Assembly: GCA_034509735.1 (NCBI GenBank) | Contig: JACGWO010000002.1 | Span: forward strand, 21,871,636-21,935,635 | DNA: 64,000 bases | From: Sesamum alatum | Taxonomy: Eukaryota > Streptophyta > Magnoliopsida > Lamiales > Pedaliaceae | Reading direction: 5' to 3' | In this document: piece after piece, positions 11,424-20,118 of the stretch | How the letters are laid out: each line of letters starts with the position of its first letter | Numbering within the stretch: the stretch's first letter is position 1 | Made by a program: the position numbers and the translations under genes | The notes under the pieces: model-generated | Told to the model about the DNA's origin: nothing | Database searches by the model: none | Seen by the model: the letters and a program-made list of their open reading frames with translations, nothing else

Positions 11424-13419
11424 TGTTAGAATAGGTGACCATGTAAGCCAATTTTGGCGGGTATATGTAACCTATGTCTAGACAATTATAAGTGTTTTGA
11501 TAAATCATTAATGAATAAAGAAGTGAATTTTCATTTGGCATTACTTTGTTTGTGTTCACTTGCACCTATTTTTCCATATCTGTTCACTACGCAAACAGAG
11601 CCCACGGACTGAGATTCGATTTCGGGGACTGGGACTACGCTTGGAGGTAGGTCCATGGAATCAGTCTTCCCGAATCAGTCCGGAAATCTCCAAGTCAAGG
11701 AATCCCGAAAATGGGTACCGGGATTCCATTTGAGACTTGCACTAAGCATCTGCTGTCGTGTTTCATCGACGGGTGACGAGGATCGTCTAAGCAGTGTTAG
11801 TGGGTTAGCCTGCTAGGACGCAGCTGACTGAGGTGACTCGTGGGAACCGTCTTACGGAGGACCTTGAGTATGGTCTGCAAGGTATGACGAGTATTCCCGG
11901 TTCCAACGGTACAGTTCAAGTCCTTTGACTTGAGGAATTACTGAGTTTACCTGTACATCAGAACTGTATCTTAGATATGGTGAGAGATTGCCAGAATTCT
12001 CTTTGGTAGTCATAAGCCATGTCTAGTGCAGTCCTGGTGTGCAAAGTGACAGTAGTTTCCAAGAAAGGATCTGTCTCCTGTCAATAGGTTTTGACAGTTG
12101 AGTCTCATGTATGCTCTAGGTCTTGTCCCTAAAACTGTGGCCACAGTGACTGAACAGAAGGGAAGGTTTCCCTTGCGGCGTTTAGTGAGGACAGACCGAC
12201 ACTTAGGTCCAAGATGGGTGCCTGCGTTATCCGTGCCCTAGACACTAAGTGATGAGACCGAAGACAGAAGGACAAGCGTACTGTTAGAGCCTAAATGTTC
12301 ATCCCTGAATATTTCACCTAGTCTCTAGTGCCATGGACCGTTGCTAGACGGCCACCCATGGTAACGGACGGATTCTAGGAATCCGACCAAGTCTAGCTGA
12401 ATGGTGAACCTAAAGAGTCACACACTATCCACACACAATTAAATATTTAATTTGAAATTAAATATTGGAGTGAAGGAATGATTAAATTAGATTTAATCGG
12501 GACCTTTATTTTTCTTGGAGAAATAATTCTTTCTATTTGATAGAAGGAATTAAATTGATAAATTGGATTTATCAAAAGGATTTATTTAATGGGCTTAAAT
12601 AATATTTATATTTATTTTAGCCTCTTGGAAATATTTAAATAGGTTTTAAATATTTCCATTAAATTAAATTAAATCAACGGTTGAGATTAATGGGAGAGAT
12701 GGATGGCTAGGATCGTTTTGACTAGGTCAAAACACTAGTTTGACTAGGACTTTGACTAGGTCAAAATCCTAATCAAATTAGAGTTCTTAAAAGAGGAGTT
12801 TAAAGAGGATTAAACTCCTCTTCTATATAAACCCCTAGCATCCTACAATTTACATGATGATGAAACTCCAACACACACACACAACACACACACACGGTTT
12901 CTCTCTCTCTCCCATCTCTCTCGTCCGCCCCTCTCTCTCTCAAGAAAATAGTTTTTCTTGATTCTTTTGTTCTTGGAACATTAGAATCTTGATGAATCAA
13001 TACCATTAATTGATAATGTGTTATTGATTCATCCACTCCAAAATTATACACTTGTTCGTTGCTAGCACGACGTGCAAGATACGTGGGTGGATCGTGTGTC
13101 ACGAATTAGAGGGTCTCAAAGACGGGATCTTGGTGCAAAACGGGGAACAACGCGTGTAGCCGTTGAAGACGAAAACGACAACGGGTAGGTCTCGTTTTAA
13201 ATTTTCGTCCCTCTTTAATTTTTCAACCCTATGGCCTCCATGATTTATTTTATGTTATACCTTCATGAGATACACCGAATGCCCGGGAAAATTTCAAAGG
13301 CACACCCTTTGAAACGTGTTTTTTTAATTTAAAAGCATGTTTAAATTCCGTTTTAATTTTTTAATTATACGGCGCTTCCGCATCCGCGCTTTTCCCGGGA
13401 CGATCCACATAATCTTTCA
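11424..13419 (+). mobile_element. Element B 5' LTR (beta)
   Basis: Starts TGTTAGAATAGG, ends AATCTTTCA. It contains the cross-family block CTAGTGCCATGGACCGTTGC (about 12327-12346), the TTGAC array, a TATA box, CA and CT microsatellites (12870-12945) and the U5 structural region. The (CT)n/(CA)n tracts lie just downstream of the predicted start site, so they would be in the transcript. Confidence 0.95.
12716..12830 (+). promoter_or_regulatory. Element B 5' LTR promoter: TTGAC-core array and TATA box
   Basis: Five TTGAC cores (TTTGACTAGG and GGTCAAA) fall within about 60 bp at 12716-12775; TATATAA follows at 12824-12830. Spacing and order match solo LTR H and the minus-strand C LTR. The identical block in the 3' LTR is at about 21411-21525. 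Confidence 0.6.
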
Positions 13420-13445
13420 GTGGTATCAGAGCCCAGTTCGGTGTA
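13271..13445 (+). other. U5-PBS structured RNA region of element B
   Basis: Three nested pairings are visible. (1) TACACCGAAT (13271-13280) with GTTCGGTGTA (13436-13445), reaching across the LTR end and PBS. (2) CCCGGGAAAA (13282-13291) with TTTTCCCGGG (13390-13399). (3) A 9-bp hairpin TTTCAAAGG-CACAC-CCTTTGAAA (13292-13314). A weak GCGC/GCGC hairpin (13372-13389) fills the rest. The other families keep the pairings with changed bases, arguing for RNA structure. Confidence 0.75.
13421..13432 (+). other. Primer-binding site of element B
   Basis: TGGTATCAGAGC, complementary to the initiator methionine tRNA 3' end, one base after the LTR end. Confidence 0.95.
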
Positions 13446-13635
13446 TAGGCCTAGGGTTTATGTGCGTTTTAAGCATGAAACGTGAAATAGCATGTTGTAA
13501 TTAAATCTTGAATTTCTTGATTCTTGAAGCATGTTATTTTATTGCTTTTAATTCGTGTGAATTGCTGAATATTGGTATTTTCTGTTTTTCTTGGGAATCG
13601 GGATAGGAATTAATCTGAAAAACGAGAAAACGTCA

Positions 13636-14262
13636 CAGCCGGCCAGCCGGGAAGGCTGGCCGCGCGCAGCCGAGCGCTGCCGGCAGGGCAGACGCGCGCA
13701 GGCATGGGAAGCCTGCGCGCGCGCGCGCTGCCGGCCGCGCAGGGGCAGCGCGCAGCCGGGTTGGCTGCGCGCGGGTGTGCGCGCATGGAAACGCCTCCAG
13801 GCGCGCGCGCGGGCAGACAGAGGTGTCTGCGCGCGCGCGCCCGGCAGGCGCGCCCATGCGCGCGCGCGCGCAAGGCTGGCGGGCGGAGGAGCCCGCGCGC
13901 GGACGGGCACCAGGCGCGCCGCCAGGCGCGCGCGCACGCAGACGGAGGCGTCTGCGCGCGCGCCCGGCAGGCACGCCCAGTGCGCGTCTGCGCGCGCGCT
14001 CTGCGCACGACGCAGGGACGCGGCCGGGGGCCAGCAGGCCAGCGCGCGCGCACAGGCAAAGGAGCCTGCGCGCGCGTCGGCCTGCCGATGCGCCAGGCCG
14101 CGCAGACTGATGCCGGCCAGGCACGCGCGCACACAGGCAGGGGCCTGCGCGCGCGCGCCCGGCAAGGCGGTGCCTGCGCGCGCGCAGAGGTGGCAGGCAG
14201 GGCCTGCTGCCCTGCGCGCCCGGCGGCCGACTGCTGTAGGCGGCGGCGGCCGGTGGCTCCTT
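13636..14262 (+). repeat. Hairpin-plus-CG-run array in B leader
   Basis: About 620 bp, very GC-rich. At least five hairpins repeat a common plan, a stem ending CAGRC, a short mostly purine loop and the complementary arm, most followed by alternating CG: 13694-13720 (10-bp stem, loop ATGGGAA), 13813-13830 (loop GAGG), 13937-13956 (loop GAGG), 14053-14068 and 14134-14147. A CCCGGCAGGC block recurs after the second and third. The other leaders carry fewer copies, so this looks like local expansion. Confidence 0.75.
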
Positions 14263-15324
14263 GGCTAGGGTTTTTGAAACCCTAGTGTAATTTTATTTTT
14301 AAATTTATTTTCAGTTTTAATTTTGAATTAATTCTGAAAAATTCGTTTTTTGGGTTCAATTTTTCCTAAATTCCTAAAGACATTATTTTAGGAGTAAAAT
14401 AAATGGATTTGGAATCCCGGGGTTATTTTACTTAAAATAATGAGGAAAGGTTTTCCTAAAACGAAAAATTTTTACATTGCCAATATCTATATTTTATTTT
14501 CACACGTTACGCACATGTTCATTTATTTTCATCTTGGATTGATGTGATTGGAAATCATGTGTTGTTGGAATATTATGATTATGTGATTGGATCATGTAAT
14601 TATGTGTGTTGGATGGAAATGGATGATCACGAGCCCTAGACCGAATGTATGGTTTAATTTACTGTTGGGCCTGTGTGCCTCTTTAACTGCTTTCTCCTTC
14701 TCTCTTTCTAGTGCCTTGGAATAATAAGGCTTTCTACCTCCCTCCTTATGTACTCCCCCCGGGGTTTCGCTGGGGTTTCTAATTTTTTTATATGTAATGA
14801 GAGTAGACTAGGAGTGAGGTTTCCTTTTTTGTAATTGGTGGAGAAGAAGGAAGGACCACATGGAGAGCCCAGACCGGAGGTCCCTTGGCGTTTTCCATGA
14901 AGTGAAGAAAGAGAAAAAGAGACCAAGGCCCATCAGAATGATGATTGGGTTACTATTATTGTAATAGTATAGGACCAACCCTAGATTGACCATAGATCCA
15001 CTGCGGGCTCAGTGGATCGCATAGGATTCGGGCTTGTGATCATCCAACAGGGGCGTGCTAGGCTTTAATTTTGCATGTGGTTATTGTGATGGATGAATGG
15101 GTTTTATTTATCATGTATAACTGCTATGGATGAATTTCATTTATGCATTTTTGGATGAATGTATGGATATAGTATGAGATCTCGGTCATTATTACTCTCA
15201 CATTGGTTGGACCAATGTTAAAATATTAGACCCTAGATAAAGTGGACATGAACTCTAGGAGTTCGTCCATGCCTTCCAATCCGTGGCATAGTGAGGAAGC
15301 TGTTTTAGGTCAATAGCGTGGTCT

Positions 15325-15408
15325 CACGAGTCGTGGCACGTTATTGTACTTAAAAGAAGTATGTCATGAACGAAAAATGGGCTGCTGCTACCTGTCTCAC
15401 GAGTCGTG
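15325..15408 (+). promoter_or_regulatory. Twin CACGAGTCGTG palindromes in B leader
   Basis: Two exact copies (15325-15335 and 15398-15408) of an 11-mer whose arms CACGA/TCGTG are complementary around a central G, both preceded by GTCT and 73 bp apart. All complete leaders in the window keep the pair at 73-83 bp spacing. Function unknown. Confidence 0.65.
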
Positions 15409-15670
15409 GGGTACTAGTGGGTCCATGGCTCGGTCGATTGGGTCGGGTCTAACGCCTAATTAGCATGATTCGCTTGGAGTCCTCGGGATCATGCAAAAGG
15501 GTGAGGCAATAATCTTGGGAATCTCGTGGAACGAGAATGGTATGGAATACCTCCCACAGGATCTTTTCCATGCGAATCGTAAAAGCGGGGTATGGGAAAA
15601 ATCGCTGTGGATCCCAAGCCCACTAGGAAAGGATTTCCCGAAAACTACGTTTGAGAGTACCGTGTTTTCG

Positions 15671-15678
15671 TATAAATA
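15671..15678 (+). promoter_or_regulatory. Internal TATA box upstream of Gag
   Basis: TATAAATA inside the conserved context TTCGTATAAATAGTGGGAG, about 115 bp before the Gag ATG. It is also intact in J (51533-51540) and G (near 4787). It could start a short leader-free mRNA. Confidence 0.5.
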
Positions 15679-15785
15679 GTGGGAGGATTAAATGACTAAA
15701 GACCAAGCATTTAATTATTTTTTATCAAACCACCGTCTTTACTTTCTGCTGATCGCGCGTTGTTTTTCAACATGTAGATTTTAAA

Positions 15786-16853
15786 ATGTCTAAGAACCCA
15801 CTTTCAACCATTCTTGAGACAAACAAATTTAATGGAACCAACTACAACGACTGGTTGCGCAATCTCAGGATAGTCCTGGATTATGAGAACCAAGGCTACG
15901 TCATGGACGAGCCTCTCCCTAGGACCTTACCGGAAGGATCCACGCCAGAGGAACGTGAGACGTTCGAGACTTCGCATAAGGATAACCGGAAGGTTCGTAG
16001 CATCATACTTGCTTCGATGACCAATGAGATTCAGAAGCAATATGAAAGGCTAGACGATGTCCCTTCCATAATGGCTCGCCTTAAGGATTGCTATGCAGTC
16101 CCGGACCGGCATACTAGGTATGTCGCGACCAAGGCGTTCTTTGGAACTAAAATGACAGAAGGATCCTCTGTACAAGAACATGGGGTTAAAATGCTTACCC
16201 TAGTGGAAAAGCTCGAGGACCTAAAGGCAGGTCTCGATAACGAAACGTACATAGATGTGATCCTTCAGTCACTCCCACCCTCCTTTGATCAATTTATTGT
16301 CAACTACAACATGAATGCACTTGAGAAGGGTATTCATGAGTTGATCAATATGTTGGTGCAATACGAGGCAACGACTAAGAAGTCCACGCCTTCGGTATTG
16401 TTTGGAGGTGCTTCTACTTCCAAGACGAAAGGCAAGGGCGCCGGACGTTGGAAAAGGAAGAAAGGGAAGGGAAAGGCAGTTATAGCAGCTACGAACACTC
16501 AGAGTGTTCCCATTGCCAAAGAGGGGAAAGGCAAAGGAAAGGGAAAGGTTGTCTCCAAGCAACAGTCGAAGGCATATGACATATGTATCAACTGCCGTGA
16601 GAAAGGGCATTGGAAGAGAGAGTGCCCCAAACTCTTCTCAAACCAAGGTATATTTGTGATTGAGGTTAACATGGTCACTAATTCTGCCTCTTGGGTATTG
16701 GATACCGGCTGTGGAGCTCACATTTGCAATGATCTGCAGGTGTTGAAAAGAAGCAGAAAACTAAGTAGCGGGGACATGATCCTGAAGCTCGGAAATGGCA
16801 AGGCCATCTCGGCAGAAGCAGTAGGATCCGAGCAGAGCCTCACCTTGCAGTAG
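15786..16853 (+). CDS. Element B Gag-protease, truncated after protease
   Basis: Encodes 355 residues starting at the ATG shared by all elements (MSKNPLSTILETNKFNGTNY). Residues 1-240 are the copia Gag (UBN2-type) region; 215-260 are very Lys-rich; the CCHC zinc knuckle is C267-C270-H275-C280; the aspartic protease motif DTGCGAHIC starts at D306. In relatives the frame runs on into integrase; here it ends in TAG because a 265-bp foreign segment begins at about 16829. The result would be a free Gag-protease without integrase and RT. The Gag half looks intact and could still form particles. Confidence 0.85.
   Translation: MSKNPLSTILETNKFNGTNYNDWLRNLRIVLDYENQGYVMDEPLPRTLPEGSTPEERETFETSHKDNRKVRSIILASMTNEIQKQYERLDDVPSIMARLKDCYAVPDRHTRYVATKAFFGTKMTEGSSVQEHGVKMLTLVEKLEDLKAGLDNETYIDVILQSLPPSFDQFIVNYNMNALEKGIHELINMLVQYEATTKKSTPSVLFGGASTSKTKGKGAGRWKRKKGKGKAVIAATNTQSVPIAKEGKGKGKGKVVSKQQSKAYDICINCREKGHWKRECPKLFSNQGIFVIEVNMVTNSASWVLDTGCGAHICNDLQVLKRSRKLSSGDMILKLGNGKAISAEAVGSEQSLTLQ
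16648..16739 (+). other. Candidate 92-nt intron across protease (element B)
   Basis: A donor AAG/GTATAT directly after the zinc knuckle and an acceptor CTGCAG/G bracket 92 nt that contain the protease DTG motif and a CTAAT branch-like site. Removal would shift the frame and stop ten codons later. The same boundaries are kept in A, G, I and J. Confidence 0.5.
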
Positions 16854-17093
16854 GAAAGTGTTCGTTCTTGGGACGGGTTCAAACTTGAAGGGAGGAGGAA
16901 TTGTTTACTCCGATCTTCCTGGGGATGAAATGGCAGCAGAGTCGTGAACAGGAAAAGCTTCGTTCTTTTAAGTTGTAGCTGGGTAGCCTCCGATATGGCT
17001 AGGCTATTAAGTCAGAGATGGGCCTTGAGACGGAAGACGGGAATCGCCTTGGTCCAACCAAGAAAGGCATGGGAGTCTTTGAGCGTAACATTG
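16829..17093 (+). other. Foreign segment inserted between protease and integrase
   Basis: Relatives (for example I near 45416) run directly from GTAGGATCCG to CCACTCTAGTAG. In B about 265 bp with no similarity to any retroelement here lies between. One plus frame reads RKVFVLGTGSNLKGGGIVYS and ends in TGA near 16947; another reads MGLETEDGNRLGPTKK and flows into the pol frame. I see no terminal repeats or clear target duplication. It looks like captured host sequence, source unknown. Confidence 0.7.
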
Positions 17094-20000
17094 CCACTTT
17101 AGTTATTAGTGATACCATTAGCATAGAATTAGAGCAAGTTTATTTTGTACCCAGTATGATTAAAAACATCATTTCCATTCCATTGTTAGACAATAATGGT
17201 TATGAGTTTAAAATCAATAAAAATTGCTTTTATTTGATGAGGTGTGGAATTGCTCATCTACTTGGTACATTACATAATGGGCTCTATATCTTGCAACAAA
17301 CAAATTTCGTTCTTAACGCTCAACACAAACGGAAATTAGATAATAACGGGAACGCACGTCTGTGGCACGCTAGGCTAGGTCACATATCCCAAGATAGGAT
17401 GAAAAGGTTGGTAGACTCAAAGAACCTAGAGGTTGGGAACTTGAGTGATCTACCAACTTGTGAATCTTATCTAAGAGGGAAAATGACCAAGAAGCCCTTT
17501 GTAGGACAAAGCAGGCTTGCCACAGGTCTGTTGGACTTGGTCCATACAGACGTGTGTGGACCACTAAGGACGCAGGCCCGAGGTGGGTTCTCCTACTTCA
17601 TAACCTTCACCGATGATCATTCACGGTATGGTTATGTTTACCTGATGAGGTACAAGTCTGAAGCTCTTGAGAGGTTTAAAGAATTCAGACTTGAAGTGGA
17701 GAATCAAACCAACTGCAAAATTAAAGTCCTACGGTCAGACCGAGGCGGTGAATACCTTAGTGCCGAATTCCTAGATTATCTAAAGGAACATGGTATAATA
17801 TCAGAATGGACACCTCCCGGAACACCACAGTTAAATGGCGTCTCTGAAAGGAGGAACCGAACCCTGTTGGACATGGTTCGTTCCATGATGAGTTTTACCA
17901 AATTGCCCCTATCGTTTTGGGGTTATGCATTAGAAACGGCAGCCAAGTTATTGAATTTGGCGCCTACTAGTGTAGTGACCCAAACGCCATATGAGATATG
18001 GCACGGCAAGCCTGCATCCTACAACTACTTGAAAGTGTGGGGTAGCCCCGCATACGTCAAGAGGTTAGTGGGAGATAAGCTAGAATCCAGGTCTAGCCTA
18101 TGCAGGTTCGTTGGATACCCTAAAGAAACTGCGGGTTATTACTTTTATGACCCTTTGGAACAAAAGGTATTTGTTTCAAGGAATGCAGTATTCTTGGAGC
18201 AAGGCTTCCCGGAGGATATCCAACCTGATGAGCTGATCCTTGAGGAATCAAGTGATGGAACTCAGTCATCAGAAACAGTCGCGGAAACCTCACCTAGAGG
18301 ATTCAGGATAGACACTAGGAGGATTGACCTACCTAGAGAAGTCCAACATGCTAGGCATGAAGGACAACCTCAAGGCAGGCCAGCCCCGGCCCCTGAACCG
18401 CCGGCTCCGATACAGTCAGCGCCCACAGTTACCACTAACGTTCCCGTTCTCCGAAGGTCCACTAGAGAATCCAGACCTCCAGTGAGATATGGATTTCTAG
18501 GTGCGACCGATCTTCTGGATAACGATCCTAAGACCTACGGGGAAGCGATGTCAGACATCGACTCTGGGAAATGGCTTGAGGCCATGAAAACCGAAATGGA
18601 CTCCATGAGCGAGAACCAAGTTTGGAGACTTGTAGATCCACCGAAAGGTGTTAAGCCAGTGGGCTGTAAGTGGGTCTACAAGCGCAAACTCGGCGTTGAT
18701 GGAGAGGTCACTACCTTCAAGGCTAGGTTTGTAGCTAAGGGATACACTCAACGACCCGGGGTCGATTTTGAGGATACCTACTCGCCAGTAGCCATGGCTA
18801 AATCCATTCGGATCCTGCTTGCCATAGCAGCATGGTATGACTATGAAATATGGCAGATGGACGTGAAAACGGCCTTCCTCAACGGCTTCGTTGAAGAAGA
18901 GATCTATATGGATCAGCCGGAGGGTTTCACGGTCGCTGGAGAAGAACAGAAAGTCTGTCGTCTCCAGAAGTCCATCTATGGCCTCAAACAAGCTTCCCGG
19001 AGTTGGAACATTCGATTTGATGAGGTAATACGGGGTTATGACTTCATCAAAAACGAATCCGACCCTTGTGTATACAAGAAGGTCAGTGGGAGCTCCATAG
19101 TGTTCCTAGTGCTTTACGTGGATGACATTCTGCTCATTGGAAATGACGTCAGAATGTTTAGGAAACACGAAAGCATGGCTGTCAACCAAGTTTTCCATGA
19201 AGGACTTGGGTGAAGCATCCTACATCCTAGGCATCCAGATTGTCAGGGACAGATCTAAAAGGATGTTAGGGCTCACCCAAAACTCGTATATGGAGAAAGT
19301 CCTAAAGAGATATCGAATGGACAACTCCAAACGAGGGTTCCTTCCTATGAGGCATGGGATCAATTTGTCCAAGAAACAGTCCCCGCAGACTGATGAGGAA
19401 CTTGAAAAGATGAAAGTCATCCCCTATGCTTCTGCCGTAGGTAGCATCCAATATGCGGTCCACTGCACCAGGCCTGACATTGCATACGCTTTGAGCGTGA
19501 CTAGCAGATATCAGTCCTGTGCAGGAGAGGCACATTGGAATGCAGTTAAGGGCATCCTTAAGTACCTAAGGAGGACTAAGGAAATGTTCTTAGTCTATGG
19601 CAATGGAAAACTAATTCTGGAAGGCTTTAGCGACGCCAGCTTCCAGTCTGATGACGATGATGCCAAGTCTCAATCGGGGTATATATTCAAGCTCAACGGA
19701 GGAGTAGTGGCTTGGAAAAGTTCCAAGCAAGCAACCACTGCTGACTCCACCACTGAGGCTGAATACATAGCAGCTTCAGAAGCTGCCAAGGAAGCGGTTT
19801 GGATGAGAAACTACATCCAAGAGTTGGGTGTGGTGCCTAGCATCGCCGAGCCCGTTGTCATCTTCTGTGATAACAACGGTGCAATAGCGCAAGCGAAGGA
19901 ACCGAGATCTCACCACCGTTCCAAACACATTCTTAGACGCTACCATCTTCTTAGAGAAATGGTAGGAAGAGGTGACGTTCGGATGGACCGAGTCAACTCA

Positions 20001-20102
20001 GCAGACAACACAGCAGACCCGCCGACAAAGCCTATGTCGCAAAGTGCTCATACGCAACATCTTGAGAAGATGGGGATTAGGCATATGGGTGATTGGCTTT
20101 AA
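17018..20102 (+). pseudogene. Element B integrase-RT-RNaseH with one frameshift
   Basis: An open frame from an ATG inside the foreign segment to 19213, overlapping a second frame to 20102. The first holds GAG-pre-integrase (HARLGHIS), the integrase core (FTDDHSRY, SDRGGEY, NGVSERRNRT) and most of RT (MDVKTAFLNG; YVDDILLIG). One extra T near 19156-19158 shifts the frame just after YVDD; the rest of RT and RNase H (FSDAS, TTEAEY, CDNNGA) continues in the second frame. A single indel and the foreign segment are the only breaks, fitting a young element. The stop at 20100-20102 lies before the polypurine tract. Confidence 0.9.
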
Positions 20103-20107
20103 AGGTC

Positions 20108-20118
20108 AAGTGGGAGAT
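20108..20118 (+). other. Polypurine tract of element B
   Basis: AAGTGGGAGAT directly before the 3' LTR; the expected plus-strand primer. The same tract precedes the 3' LTRs of A and D. Confidence 0.9.

Larger units (their letters stand above)
13433..15785 (+). other. Element B leader
   Basis: A 2.35-kb leader between PBS and Gag. In order: GTTCGGTG block, GC-rich hairpin array (13636-14262), AT-rich stretch, a CT/T-rich segment near 14690-14780, a conserved hairpin ATCCACTG-CGGGCT-CAGTGGAT (about 14994-15016), the two CACGAGTCGTG palindromes, a GTGAGG donor-like site near 15501, an internal TATAAATA box and a TGTAG acceptor-like site at about 15778. Short reading frames are scattered through it; none is conserved in sequence. 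Confidence 0.8.

Noticed and set aside
13420..13446. tRNA-like sequence GGTATCAGAGCCC
   Set aside because: It is the retrotransposon primer-binding site next to an LTR end, seen five times; no cloverleaf surrounds it.
14690..15060. Possible host gene fragment with AATAA, pyrimidine tract and small frames
   Set aside because: The same block occurs in the leaders of A, D, J and M in the same order, so it is retrotransposon leader.
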